64,000 bases of DNA from assembly GCA_004369045.1 (NCBI GenBank), contig ML213528.1, forward strand, positions 41,782-105,781. Reading direction: 5' to 3'. The stretch is from Heliocybe sulcata. Its lineage: Eukaryota > Basidiomycota > Agaricomycetes > Gloeophyllales > Gloeophyllaceae. Both the position numbers and the translations under genes were made by a program. The first letter of the stretch is position 1. Each line of letters opens with the position of its first letter. The notes below the pieces were generated by a model, which saw only the letters and a list, made by a program, of their open reading frames with translations, was not told the origin of the DNA and did no database searches. Shown here piece after piece: positions 34,134-46,702 of this stretch.

Positions 34134-35359
34134 TTACACTTTTTCCTCTCTCGCGGCGCCTGTGTCCATAGGCTCCTCCACGAACTTCGCATTTTTTGAA
34201 CCACGCCTGCGACAGCATGCCGCAGGACGTAGATGGCATGACTTGCAGCAGCTCGCGATACACACAAAGACAACCACCAACCCGACGATGCCACCGATAA
34301 CTATGCCGGATATGGCCAGGCTTGACAAATGTTTCGAGCTCGGGGGGTCGACCAAGGGTACGGAAGCGGCTATTGTAGCATTGATGCAGGTGAGGAACGT
34401 CATATTTAGTCCGGAAGGTAGCGGAGTAGCGGAGCTGAGCGTCGGGGGTTGCGTCTCGTTGGAAGACGGCATATTGGACGGTAGAGCGGCAGTGTTGTTG
34501 TACGAATCCAGCCCCAAACCGAAGGTAGAAGCCCGATACCACTGGATCATTTGTTCGGGCTGCGGGTAGGCATACACTTCAGGAGTGAATGATTGCAGGG
34601 TAGTGTTCTTGACGGTGCAATTTGTCACCAGGGCATCCAAGACAGCTTGAACGGACATCTGATCCCCGATGATACGGTATATCTCCGTTGTGTTCGGGAA
34701 CCCGTTACCAGTGACAATCGCAGTACTGACACTGCCACCCGGCCTAACTGTGCCACTGTAACCGGCATACTGTGGGGCGCAAGCAGGTGAGTATGATGCA
34801 TCCCAGGTTAACGGAAAGACGAACCGTGTCCGACCCATAGTAATGTGGGGCGATAGGAACGGGCCAAAAAACGTAAGGGAACGGCCGGTTATCGACATAA
34901 CTGCCACTCGACCCGTATGGGTAACCGCTACCGTATTGCCAAGTGCCATATACTTGACTCTGAAATATGTGGTATGTGGCGTGAACGACAATCCGTAGTC
35001 AGGAAGGGAATACTCACCCTGGCTCCTCCTCCCGCTTGTCTCCCAGGGAAAGGGGATGACGATGACAAAGTAAACGATTTTCCGCCACCGGAGGAGTATG
35101 CAGCGGCCGATTTCCCAGAAGCACCTATGTTGGAACTCAAGCTGAAGGTAGATGGCTTGGAGGATGAAGATGTCGATCCAGAAGTTTTGGATGAGGAGGA
35201 GGACTTGGAATCGGAAGCCTTGCTACCGCTGCTCGAGCCACCGCCGTGACCCCCGCCGTGACCTCCTCCGCCGCCGCCCTTGCGAGGGAAGAGGACGAGT
35301 CCATCGGCTCCAGCTCCGACGATACGCTTGGAGCGGACGAGCTCTGTGAAAGAGGGCAT
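34134..35359 (-). CDS. Glycine-rich single-pass surface protein, copy F
   Basis: Three exons (35359-35018, 34959-34825, 34769-34134) give 370 aa. It is the paralogue of copy E. The middle exon is 135 nt in both, and all introns are in phase 0 at matching positions. The head has LFPRKGGGGGGHGGGHGGG, then a long Ser/Lys/Asp run. The shared domain reads QVYGTWQYGSGYPYGSSGSY, FPYVFWPVPIAPHYYGSDT, EIYRIIGDQMSVQAVLDALV and MIQWYRASTFGLGLDSYNN. The membrane helix is AISGIVIGGIVGLVVVFVCI. The cytosolic tail then differs from E: it is cysteine-rich (CIASCCKSCHLRPAACCRRR) and could be palmitoylated. This is a good case of tail divergence after duplication. Confidence 0.8.
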
Positions 35360-35845
35360 GTACTAGGAAAAGGCGAATTCAGTATCAGACTTGAGACTTT
35401 TTATGGGCTGAACGCCACAGCAGGAGGAGCTTAACCACCGTATTCTTCCTATTATGTTGACGCTGTTATTATGAGGCTGTGGAAGGAAAGAAGACAGAGC
35501 CAGATGCTTAGGGCAACTTCTTTCTTTCGTCGCGCAAGAGACAAGACGAATCGCGTGTACAGGATAAGGGGCCAGGGCACTGCAGGCGGCATCTAGAAAG
35601 CTGTGAAATGTAGGTTCCGGACCTCATGCGGCCGAGAATTTGATAGGCGCTGAAACTTAAACCAAGATATAAACGCATCGCCATATGCGCTGGCCACCAA
35701 TAGAACGTCGAGCATACCTTAATATAGACAGCTACTCGGAAAGCTGCGAAGAGACTTGGTGAAGATTCCCGGAAGTGTGTGCAGTAGATACGGATATACA
35801 CTCATCCCGTAGCGATAAGTAGAAGCAGTGCTGTCGACCATACAC
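35360..35845. other. Intergenic
   Basis: This is the promoter side of gene F and the 3' flank of the adaptin-like gene. Nothing further is recognised. Confidence 0.35.
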
Positions 35846-38800
35846 CTATTCCGAAAGTAACCGCTTGAGCTGCATCCTCAGCTGGACGTCATCACAGCGC
35901 AATCGCCACAGACAGCTTTCGTCGTCGCTTTCTCGAAGGCGTAGAACAGCGCCTCGGAACTGGTCCAAGGTTCCAGCTTCAGCGGATATTATGATCTTCA
36001 GGTCCCCTGATGACAGCGATGTCAGAGGTAGTCATCGATTGCACGACCAAGCGTACCTTCAAACGGCAGCTGGTCGGCTGCTATAACTCGCATTGCGAGC
36101 TGTAACCCCTGCAAGCGTCTCACAACTGCATCGATTGAGAAGTCGCACCATCCGCGCAGATTAGTCCGCTCCATATCACTCCATATAGTCTCAAAGTCTG
36201 GAGAGCTCACTGAGGAGCCGAGATCAGCCGGTTCCGACACGAACGGCGACTCCAGTGCAATCAAATCAGAACCTTGCATCTATCCTCATTTACGTTGAGT
36301 CCCTGTATTTCCACCCAGCCTGAACCACACTACTTACCTCGTCGTCTACCAACAAATCCGGGACCGAATTGGATAGTTCGCCCTGATTCTTCGATCCCCG
36401 CTTGCCTTCACCCTTCGAATCCTAGTAGCATAAGGCTATATTTCTCAGGGAATCGGCATACATAGAACTGACCTCAGCAGCCCGAATCAGATCCGGATCA
36501 CCGGCGGCAAGCGTTAGATCACCAGCAGTGACAGTCCTCGCCAACGGGTCCTCATGCAGCGCCAGACCTTCCGAGCCAGGACTAGTCAGCACACTGGGAC
36601 TGCGCCGGGCATACTCTGACGAGCCCGTGGACCTTGGACTAGTCGGTCGGAGCAGACGAGAGTGTGGACGCGGCGCTTCGTAGGCGTCGTACCGCAACTT
36701 ACTCGCAGAGAAGTTGCGTGACGCGGAAGGGCTGCATGGTCTGAAGGCAGACGAAGGAAGTCGTGAGGACATACTTGCGGGTGATGCTATGCTCGCTTCA
36801 AGAGCAAGGAGGAAATCGGGCAGCTAGAGGCTGCTGAGTCCTGCACGTGGTGCTCGCAGCAAAAACCTACCGATGAGCTCTTGGCCTGTGCCACGGCGCT
36901 TCGAACGGTCTCCCTTTGAGCACTAAGCGTGACGAACTGCTCACATCGCTGTACAGTCACTAATGTGAGCTCCACTAGAAGCAGACTTCGTAATGGGAAT
37001 CGACCTACCCTCCGTATATACCTACCCGATGTCTCCGATACGCCTCTGACAGCATCTAGGACATCGGTTGGTACATCGCTCTCCGCGGCGAGCCGTACCA
37101 TGGCCAACAAACAAGCGTCCTTGACCGACGCTACATAATTTCGTAAGTTGGGTTATTCTTGTCAGGATAACAAAGACACCATGGAGAAAAAGAGAATATA
37201 AGAAAGTGGACCCACATGGATACACGGACAGCCGGGTTGCTAACCCTTGAAGGAGCTTCCTGGCCGGGATGCCCACCTTCGTGAAGTATTCGACGATGAG
37301 TGCCGTAAGGATCACCATCGACGTGGCGCCGATCCTTGTACTCATGTCACTGAGTTGGTCCAGCATAACCGTCAGACTTGCTAGGCGACATTCATCCTCA
37401 GCTACACGTATTACGTGAGTAACTCGTTGAAAAAACCCAGAACGACATAGCTTACATGTCCTGAACTTCGTTAGAACCTGTTCCACAACTCTCTCCAGGA
37501 CCACATTCTCGTTTCGGTCTTCAAACGCAGCGAGTGTGCTCTGAAGCCGTGTGGCGTAGGCCGCCCCGTCCGTCCCAGACATAGCGTCGATAATCTCCAA
37601 TGCGCGGAGGGCAGCTTCGCTCAGCTCCTCCACGAACGACGCTTCTGGTATGTTCTGCAAGATCCGGGTGTGATACGACTCGACGATGTTCGCGTCAGCA
37701 CTTTTCAGGACCTTTAGAGTCTGCAAGCGAGAGCGTTCAGCGTGACGAACAAAGTATCACAGAACGGGATAGACTAGACGGTAGCGGCCTACCTTCCGGC
37801 GGATCGCAGCATCCGTGGATTCCAGCAACCCCATGATCCTCTCGACCTCCCACTTATCCAGCACGCCCGGTATCTCGGGCGTCGTACCAGCCCACGTAGC
37901 TGCATCCAAACACTCCATACATGCTAAGACGAGGTATTGATCGTTCGGATCAGTGGAGGAGATCAGGGAGCGGATATGGAGGATGGGAGATGGATGGGAT
38001 GAGGTGCGAACAATGGCAGTTATCTCTGCTCTTCTAGTGGAAATCAGCTGGAAGCATTGAAACAGCAGTGCTAGTATGCTCTGTCATTAGAAGAAAGCGT
38101 TCAGCGTGAGAGAGTGACACACTAACCATGTGATACAGACTCGACATTTACTGTCCATTCAATGATTCGCAGGATTAGACGGAGGTTGCCCTCCGTGGGC
38201 CTGGTCAAGCTGTCAATAACAGTGCTCTGGCAGAGTGTAACCGAACATGGTCTACCTGAACATAGCCAGCGCGCCCAATACACGGAGCAGGAACCAGTAT
38301 TCTGTTTTGTCGAGGTTCGGGTCCCATGATGGCAATAGGAGAGCGTTGACTGTTTTGGTTAGGCGATCTGTGCTTGCATGTCCTACCTGCCCACGTGGCG
38401 TCGATTATTTTGAAGAGAGCAGGGATGGCCAGCGACTTACCTCTCGCAGATGGACTGCTGCAATCAATGCGGCACTGATGACAACCGGTTGAGAATCTTT
38501 CAGGCGTTTCATGAGGTTATCTGTGGCATTGGCCAGGAGACTGGGCTCTTGACACGATAGCGCCGAGAGAGCTGCTACTGCACGTCTACGGACGTCTGGC
38601 CTAGCGTAAACGATTGAATGTAAGATTAAGGCCTGCGAGAATCGCTCAGGTATATGTACATACTGACGAGTTATGTGATAACAGGTCGTAGAGACGAGAT
38701 TGGACTGCGGGGATCACATCTTCGAACGGTGAGTGAATGAGGGCTTCGAGGGCGAGGCATATCCGTGGTACTTGTGAGCTTTCTATGTCCTGTCCATGAA

Positions 38801-39318
38801 TAGTCCTAAGTCAGTAATACCATGTTGAGGCTCAATCTACTCACTTTACGGAGTGTGTTGACGAGCAGTAACTGTAGTTCGTGACTCTCGGGCATCATTT
38901 CGCAACAGAATTGGTATCCTGTCAAGTCATCGATATAAGTACAGTTGACACACGAGAGTCCTCACCTAGGCGTTTATCTTGGGTCGTCATTCCGGACTCC
39001 GCCAAATGCACAGCATGCGGCAACGCAAATTCCATTCCACCAGGCGGTAGAATCGATACATTCATGGCACAATACAGAAGAATAACAAGACATTCTTTGC
39101 ATTGATTCTATTCTTCCAGCTCAGGACATCGAACAAGAGAAGGTGAATGGCAGGCGTACCAGCGAAAGCCCCGGATCCGCTAACTGACGGCGGACGACCT
39201 CTATTTCGGAGAGAATATGCTGATCCGCTTCAGAGGGAGAAGTCGCGCTCTCCACTTTCCGCACAAATGCGTATTGTGCTCTGCTCATCGCGCCAGACGA
39301 CGTGAAGGGTACCTCCAT
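35846..39318 (-). CDS. Adaptin-like (ARM-repeat) large subunit of a clathrin-adaptor-type complex
   Basis: This is a long multi-exon gene. The first exon (39318 down) starts MEVPFTSSGAMSRAQYAFVR and reads ADQHILSEIEVVRRQLADPG, the N-terminus of adaptin large chains. ARM-like helices follow, for example LKSADANIVESYHTRILQNI, FVEELSEAALRALEIIDAMS, VLERVVEQVLTKFRT and SMVILTALIVEYFTKVGIPA. A Ser/Pro-rich hinge starts MSSRLPSSAFRPCSPSASRN (36772). The last exons carry DFETIWSDMERTNLRGWCDF, VVRRLQGLQLAMRVIAADQL, then PFEG|DLKIIISAEAGTLDQFRG and LRLRESDDESCLWRLRCDD. The stop is at 35846-35848. The known role of the family is coat assembly on vesicles. AP-4 epsilon-like is my best guess, not proven. 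The internal introns were not all fixed. Confidence 0.7.
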
Positions 39319-39673
39319 CGTTGCATTTGTTGCTCGAAGTAGACAAGAGACGCGGTTGATGGTGGCGATGGCTGAGCGCTGAGCGGTTATCTAGGAATAC
39401 TATTTACATTATCAACCTATTATCAACCTAGTATTACATATGTAGCAAACATTTAAGTGTTTACTTTCAGTTGACTACATATATATCATGTATGCGTAAA
39501 TAGCTCTGATTAGTTACTCGCCATCGCCAGTGCTTATCGTAGCACAGCCACTTGTACTCCTTTTGTTCCAGACTTTAGCACACTCGCTTGTTCTCGCCCG
39601 ACGTGCTCGGCGACCTCACCTTATTCTCCCTGTCCAGGCTCACCAGGCAGTTGCGACGCTCTTATGACTCGCC
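39319..39673. promoter_or_regulatory. Divergent promoter region, adaptin-like / BUB2
   Basis: This 355-bp spacer between two head-to-head genes includes an AT-rich stretch at about 39400-39500 with repeated TATCAACCTA and TATATAT. It probably serves both genes. Confidence 0.4.
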
Positions 39674-40931
39674 ATGTCCTCTGACCTGGATACTTCCCCG
39701 GCCGCAAAAGCGCAGACGTTCAACAAAATCCTAAGCGCTCCTAAGCTCTCCTCACGAACGCAGTCCACGACCGACGTAGAAGAGAGAATAAAGAAGTTGC
39801 GACGGTTGATATTGACAGAGACGATTCCCTCCACTGCTGTAAGTTCTTCTTGTTATATCGCTTATGGGGATGAAGTTTCGAACCAGAGTCGTTAGGATCC
39901 CACGTTGCGACCGAGGATATGGAAGATATTACTGAGAGTAAACGACGTGTCGGCAGGGACGTTCTTGGGGTACGTCGGGAGAGGACCTTGTGAAGTGCGA
40001 GAGAAGATTAGGAATGACACTTTCCGGTGATTCGTGCGACAGGGGATCATGCAAAAAGATTCTAATTAATGTATCATTAGGACGCTTGCAACTGATCGCG
40101 GGTTTAAGGAACGAGTTCGCGAAGACATGCTCGTCAGACTGCTTGACGCATTTGTATGGCGGAACCACGGTATGTAGCCTATCCTCTTGCAGTTACCAAC
40201 CGTTGAGTTCACCGACAGATCGACAAGAAACGCACTCTCTCGCGTTCACGTATGTTCAAGGCATGAACGTGCTAGCAGCACCATTCCTGTATACGATGCC
40301 CTCCGAGCTCGAGGCATTCTTTTGTTTTTCGAAGTTCATCGAGGAGTGCTGTCCGCTATACGTGCAACCAACTCTGGAAGGCGTGCATCGTGGGCTGAAG
40401 GTAAATGGCCGTCAGGAAAGTCCATGGTGAAATCTGACGAAGGTCTTGCAGCTACTAGACAGGTGTCTTAAGATCCTCGACCCCGAACTCTTCGCGTATC
40501 TCCGATCCAAGAACCTGTCTGCGGAGATCTACGCTTTCCCGTGTAAGCTCCTGTGACGCACTCCCGCCCCTGACTTTAATGAACAACCACTAGCTATCCT
40601 GACCCTCTGCGCATGCACCCCGCCCCTCGAAGAAGTCCTTCACCTCTGGGACTTCCTCCTTGCCTTCGGCGTCCACCTCAACGTCCTCTGCGTCATCGCG
40701 CAGCTGCTCCTCATACGTGAGGAGGTTATGGAGGAGCCAAGGTACCCCATAATATTGCCCTGTCTCTTCTCGTACTGATAGGTGTGCATTGCCAGCCCGA
40801 TGAAAAAGCTCCGTCAGTTCCCGCCCATCGAAGCCCAGCCCGTCATTGGAATCTGTGTCACGCTGGTCCGTGACCTCCCGCCCGACCTGTACGAAGAGCT
40901 CGTGCGTCACCCATACGAGGTCGAGCATTGA
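39674..40931 (+). CDS. BUB2: Mitotic-exit/septation TBC-domain GAP BUB2
   Basis: Seven exons (39674-39838, 39896-40026, 40081-40169, 40219-40400, 40452-40542, 40594-40741, 40796-40931) agree in phase and give 313 aa. Bub2, with Bfa1/Byr4, forms the GTPase-activating complex for the Tem1/Spg1 GTPase at spindle pole bodies and restrains mitotic exit or septation. Conserved TBC segments are LRPRIWKILLRV, FTYVQGMNVLAAPFLY, ELEAFFCFSKFIEECCPLYV, GVHRGLKLLDRCLKILDPEL and SAEIYAFPSILTLCACTPPL, then LWDFLLAFGVHLNVL and KKLRQFPPI. Bub2 is known for lacking the usual catalytic Arg finger or for its altered form; I did not test that here. Length matches the family. Confidence 0.93.
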
Positions 40932-41759
40932 TGTCTTCACCGCTCCGTAACGAACACTTCAGAGTCGCGCTATGCACCCTAACCCCTAATATGTCTCTCT
41001 TCGTCGTCTTGCTTTCTTGCTATCGTGTTGTCGCATGCATTGTTATTATTATTCTCTCGTTTAGATGCTCGTGGTCGAGCGATACTCTACTACTCGTGAT
41101 CGCGATACCCTAATCTTAATTCTCCATTGATCGTACCTCCTCCCAGACATCAAAAAGAAAGCCATGTCTAGCTAATTAACCGATGTAGTATTGATAATGC
41201 AGAAGTTCTCTAGAGCGATCGAGACAACATCCAAAGCACATTAGACGTTCGATCCGTCCTGCACAAGCAGACTCGGCTGGTATCACGGTATGTTTAATAC
41301 AAGATAACATGTAAAGTAGGTAACCTCACCGATACTCACATCACGATTGCTGTAAGATATTGAGCTATGGTTGAGGGTGGGGTCGACGGTGCGCAGGCGT
41401 CCGTAACTGATTGTTCGATATCCGCCCTATTGTAGCGAGGATGGGGAAGCCGTGGCTGATCATTCTCGCAGAATTCGTATATGGTTGCTGTATTTCGCAG
41501 TTGTACAGTGCTCAATTGCCCTGGGTTTATTATAACCACCAGTGCTCGTAGACACATGACCGCGACGGTCACGTGTCTACCAGGTTTGTGGCATGTTCTC
41601 GGCCGGATAGCAATCCCGCAGGTACGATAGGGAGCGAGGAACATGGAATATCTGTCTATCGGGAGATGCTCTCAGATGAGATACATTAGTACTGTTACAG
41701 AGGCTACAAGTCTACTCACAACTAACCCAAGTGTAAGCAGTCATATACCGTGCGCGGGA
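40932..41759. other. Convergent 3' spacer with a strong hairpin
   Basis: This 828-bp spacer lies between BUB2 (+) and the 2OG-oxygenase gene (-). It contains the perfect-but-one 15-bp inverted repeat at 41548-41580. No gene is recognised. Confidence 0.4.
41548..41580. repeat. Inverted repeat / hairpin with CACGTG
   Basis: The left arm GTAGACACATGACCG and the right arm CGGTCACGTGTCTAC pair over 15 bp with a single A/G difference, around a 3-nt loop (CGA). The right arm includes the palindrome CACGTG. Confidence 0.7.
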
Positions 41760-44700
41760 TCAGGGTGAAGTTAAATCTATAATGTCGCTTTCGTCTATGG
41801 GTGGCTTTCGCTTCTTCGATGGAAGGCTAAACGGTCGCGTAGGAGGAGCCGTGGAGGGTCCACCCTGAGTACCCGTCCAAGGAGGACGGGTGAGCAATGT
41901 TTTGGTGGAGGCGACTGCAGACGGAAGACGATCCTCTCTATCGGACTGACTCTGGTGAGCCGTCGCAGTTGTCAAGGGCACGGTAGCGGGGACAGTAGTA
42001 CCGTTTATCCGTCGTAATAACGCATCGTAATCTGCGCCGAAGATCGTCTTCAGTTCTTCACCGCTGGTGCTAATACTGTTGAGAACGATCTTCGCCTCCG
42101 TCTGACTTGCTCTCCAAGCCGCAGGTCCCAGCAGACAGTCAGTTTTCTGCACCTGTGATGAATTTGAGCTATGACTGGGAAGAGCGAACGTTGCAGCCAG
42201 GGACTTACCCTCAGACCTTGTGGACTACCAGAAACCAGAGCCCAAGTAGCGGCCAGCGAACAGTATCTTCCCAGATATTGCTCAACGTGCCTTCTTTTCG
42301 GCGCCCCGATACGCGACAGGGTTAGGACTGACTGCGTACTGTCCCTATTCCCGAGGAACTTGACAACACTGCGACAATCCAGACAGCTGCAATCCAATCT
42401 CCTGACTGATGCTATAATTTGCTCCATTCTGGCTTCGGAAGGCTTGGGACCCAAGAACTTGTTCAGCCACGCCGTCATTATGGCCTTGAAAGCTGAGGAG
42501 AAAGGCTCCGTTGTCGGAGACAGTTTATGGCGGATCAAGAACCTCCGTAGCTCGGGGATGAAGGGTACGAGAGACTGCTTAATGTACGCATCGGATACCG
42601 TTACCCCGGGGTTAAGTAACCGCATAATGACGCGAACGCAAGAGGCAGGATTTCCCGTATTCAGACAGAAATCCAAATACTCGATAGCGGAAGCTGGCGA
42701 GACCATGACTGCTTTGCCAATGATGTAATCGACCAGGTCGGTGGTCAGAGGCGAAAGAGACGCCTCCGCGCCTTGTGCCGAAGCGAACTCGCCTCGTCGA
42801 TTATGAACTTCCTCCACGAATCGACGCATACTAGCCTCCGGTAGTTGCAGCACCTTCAGCTTCGGAACGATCCTAGAAACCGAGGGTAAGTAGCGAAGCG
42901 AACGCGGCATTCAAGACCATACAGTGATGATAGCAGAGTGAACTCTCCGCTGAGAAGAGCCGCCTCCACCAATGATTCGAGATGTGGAGCCTGACTGTGC
43001 GCTTGATGTTTCGACCAGTACTCAAGAACTCCTCGACAGAAATCAGCCAGATGGAACGCCGCGACCACAATGTTCCGTGAAGTGCCTAGGGCATTGCGCA
43101 TCCGAGCAACGAGCGGTAGCAAAACCGTAGCTGCTCGCTGTTGTAGATGCGCTTCTGGGGCGGCTGGAGGCTGTTCCAACAGCCGTTGGAACAATCGTTC
43201 CAGGAGATTATCGCTCTGGGCCTTGATGCACGTGAGAACATATAGCTCCGCAAGCTCTGGGGTGGGCAAAGGCTGCGGGGCGGGTGCCCGATTATAATAC
43301 GACATATAGGTGGACGTCTGGACCGGCTTCTGCGGTGAGACAGCATAAAAGTCAACCTTCTCAATGGCCGATGATAGGATATCTTGCACGAGGTCGTCGA
43401 GACTTATCAAGCTGGTGGAAGAGCGGAAACCGTCCTCTTGTGATTTTACGGATAACGCGAACGTCCTCAGAAATCCTGCATCGGCTACAGCTTTCATTTG
43501 AGGCAGGATCCTGCAAATATTCAACAGATGTGTCGTTAGCGTCATGTCTCGGGCATAGATTTGATATTCAATATACTAACGTATCATTTAGAAAGGCCAA
43601 GCCTCCGTTCTCCAGCGCCAGTTGGATGAGCATAGGTCCTTCGCCTACTGCTGGTGCCTTTAATGACTGTACGAAGTGCTCGTACTGCTCGGTAACCCAT
43701 GCAATGAACAGATAATCTGGCGGACGAGTGTCTCCCAGGCGCAGGCGTATCTGGCGTATAAGATCATAACGGCTCTGGTTACCGGGGTCATTGGCCAGCA
43801 TGACTTCGAGGCTGGAAAGGCGTCAGCTTGTGCCGAAGCGGCGTATTCCGTCAAGAGGCTCACGTTGTTTTCAGCTGATCGATCCCGAAAGTGTCTATAG
43901 CCTTCATGATTCGTGGCGCCGTCAGCATGTTGACACTTTTATCTGCACCGCAAGCCTGGACAGCTTGCTTCCAGAGAGTAAAATCTTCCCATCTGCAGGC
44001 AATGCTGGACACTGCCCGCGCTACTTCCACTGGGGACCTCGGCGACAGCGTGCGGATCACCCACTGGACGAACTTCTTGTCTTTACGTGATGGACGGGTT
44101 GAGGATGTGATCCCGGAAAGCGTCGTAAGAGCATAGGCATCATTGCCATCGCCGTAGGCTATCTGGAAGTGCGACGATTCCGGCCAAATAACGAAGACCG
44201 TCCGACGGTACCCTATGATGATATATGCATCAGTATGGACCTCAGATAAAATATGTCACCGCCATACATCGTTCTAGTGACCCGGCGCCCTGCAACTAGG
44301 TCAAACTTCTATTGCATTGGCCCTTAAAATGACCGACTCACGTTACCCATGTAGCCTTCATATTCCTGGTCGTCCGGATTCCCAGACTCGACTTTCTTCC
44401 GTAAATCACTCGGTATCGTCTCGCTGTCGTCACATTCAATCTCGTTCCGTATCTTCGTCCCGTCGAGATCCACAACGTCTGTGATAGACATCTCCTGGTC
44501 GATCACCTCAATCATCTCCATTTCATCAGGGTCCCTATCGTCGTAGTGCCCGTACTTTCTCGAATAATAGTCACCATCGTCATCAGGCACTCCAGTGACA
44601 TGGCACTCGACGCTAGCCAAGCCAATGTGAAATCCCAGACCGTGAGCAGAGTGATTGAGCATAGACAGGAGGTGCGCATCGCTGCCCTTCAGCGCGTCGG

Positions 44701-46325
44701 CACTGAGGTCTGCTTTCCCGTACTCGTGCTTTAGGAGATACAGCAATTTCGCCGGGGTGTTGCTTGCGCCGACTTTCTGGCTGTGCTTCCACGACCTTAG
44801 GATGTGCATCAGCTGGTCCAACTTCGCCTCGGAAGAAGGCAATGCCGGGCGCCGGGCAGCGGTAGTGTGCATGAGGTTGTACGCCAGGGCAATGCGGTAG
44901 CCGCTGGTGATGGGTTTGACTTCGTGTGTGACGTCGGTATACCAGGCGAGGACGGTGGTCTGGAATGCGCTCGTGCCGCTGCAGTCAAGAACTTTGGACA
45001 TAGTGCCATGAGAGACGTGGACTTCCCCACCAGTGAACCGAGAGGAAAGAACCACGACGATAGTGGCGATCATGCCTGGTGCCTTCTCAGTGCTAAGGGG
45101 AGTGAACGAATCAGGGATGTTAAGCGTAATAATAAGATTCGAACTTACTCCTTATGAGGCAGGAAGCTGTTAATAAAATCGTGACGGGGATTGTCAAGAA
45201 ACCTGATCAGTCATAATCTACTCACTGTGATCCGCTCTGGTAGAGCAAAAGCTTGTATAGTTCGGCTCGTGGCCTGCTAACTTCAAACTTGATACCGAGT
45301 GTCTTGCATACTTCCCGAGTCACAGTATCCATGTAGGTATGCCAGGCTGGGTTATCGAAGCGAACCTAGAAGGCAAGCTTTTGTAAAGATATCAACTCAT
45401 AGCCGTCACGTACGTACCTGGGACGCGTCCATCTCCCAGGTATCTCTAACGGACTTATCGACAACCGTCCGCTCACCCTTACCAAACGGCGCCTGAATAC
45501 AGCTGGCAGCAATAACTCTAGCTTCCCGCTCGCTTAATGGCAAGCCGATGGGTCCAAGGTTTCCAAGGTTCAGAGCCGGGTTAGGCGCCTCGGGCGCCGG
45601 TTTTGACACATAAAAGGATCCGTCAAAGCCAAGGGAGCCGGAAAGCAGTTTCCAGGTCCGACTGCAGCAAAGATGAGCTTGGATAATGTTGGGGGGAACT
45701 GCGGCCTTACCCGGATGTTGATACTAGGGTTTTCGACTGGTGCCCCATCTTCCTCTTCGCTCTCGTCCTCCTCGTCCTCGTCCTCGTCGTCCTCATATTC
45801 ACTCGGTTCTTCGTCGTCCTGGCTGCACTCTGCACTGCCGTCTTCTTGCATCTCAATCTCAGCTCGTCCAGGTTCGGCGCTGTATCCTGGTACGGTTTTA
45901 CCAGCCCAAGTCGGTCGGATCGTCGTCTCAATCTCATCGGAAGTGCTCTGCTTTGTATCTTCAACCGCATGGTTCTCGGTATCGTCTTCTTGGTTATCGC
46001 TGTCCTCTGCACTAGCATCATCGTCAATAGTATCGACTTGACCGCCACTGTCCTCTGCGCCGTAACCAGGTAGAGTCTTGGCAGCCCAAGTGGGTCTTGC
46101 CGCCGAGTTACTCTCATCAGCCACACCGTGATTATCCTTTCGAACATTAGAGTGCTGTAGTGGCTGCTCGTCATTAACGACAACCTCAACAAACACGGTC
46201 CTTCGATGTTCTTCCTTGGCAGATGGGTCAGCCAGTCCTGCTTGGGACTTCGACTCTGGGATGAGAGTTGTAGCAGACGCAAAAAGTGCATCTTCAGGCT
46301 TAATATTTTCGTCCTGGATGTCCAT
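41760..46325 (-). CDS. Large 2OG-Fe(II) oxygenase-domain protein with long helical C-terminus
   Basis: A very long multi-exon gene. The N-terminus (46325 down) is acidic, with DDEDEDEEDESEEEDG, and holds two copies of the motif (A/I)RPTWA(A/G)KT(L/V)PGY. The oxygenase domain follows: SFLPHK|D joined over an intron gives the iron-binding HxD. After this come MIATIVVVLSSRFTGGEVHV, AWYTDVTHEVKPITSGYRIA (distal His and 2OG-binding Arg), then DDQEYEGYMGN. The rest is helical (SRYDLIRQIRLRLGDTRPPD, FIAWVTEQYEHFVQSLKAPA). It ends in a Pro/Ser/Lys tail IIDLTSP with a stop at 41760-41762. Near 45607-45618 the frame moves by one base (LALTDPF to YVSKPAPEAP), which one more T in a TTTT run would restore. 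The family is known in agaricomycetes as prolyl-4-hydroxylase-like; the substrate is unknown. Confidence 0.75.
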
Positions 46326-46702
46326 TCTAAATAATGAAGTCAGAATCCGTATTTGACTATCGAAGATAGAGGAGAGACGCAGGCATACGGACGCACGTTC
46401 AAGGCTAGGTGGAGATCCTGTCTGTCTGTAACAACTAACAGTCTAGAATCAAATGCAACCAGACTCTCAAGCTCAAGATCCGTATACGCGTCGTATGATG
46501 GGGAAAATAGTACTGGTAACGCGTGAATACGGACGCGACCGCGTCCTCTGAAATGTCACTAGATGTCACTACACTATGTGACGAGACGCGTCTCTGTTCT
46601 CACGATTTGTGGCTGCTACAGCCTACAGAGACAGCGCGTTTCTCGCTCTTGCTCCGCTCGCAGCTACAGTACTCTCTCTTTTTTCTATCCCCCTTAGTCT
46701 CG
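46326..46702. promoter_or_regulatory. Divergent promoter region
   Basis: This 377-bp spacer lies between the 2OG-oxygenase gene (-) and the SWIM/RING gene (+). A pyrimidine-rich run (CTCTCTTTTTTCTATCCCCC) directly precedes the ATG at 46703, a common fungal core-promoter feature. Confidence 0.4.
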
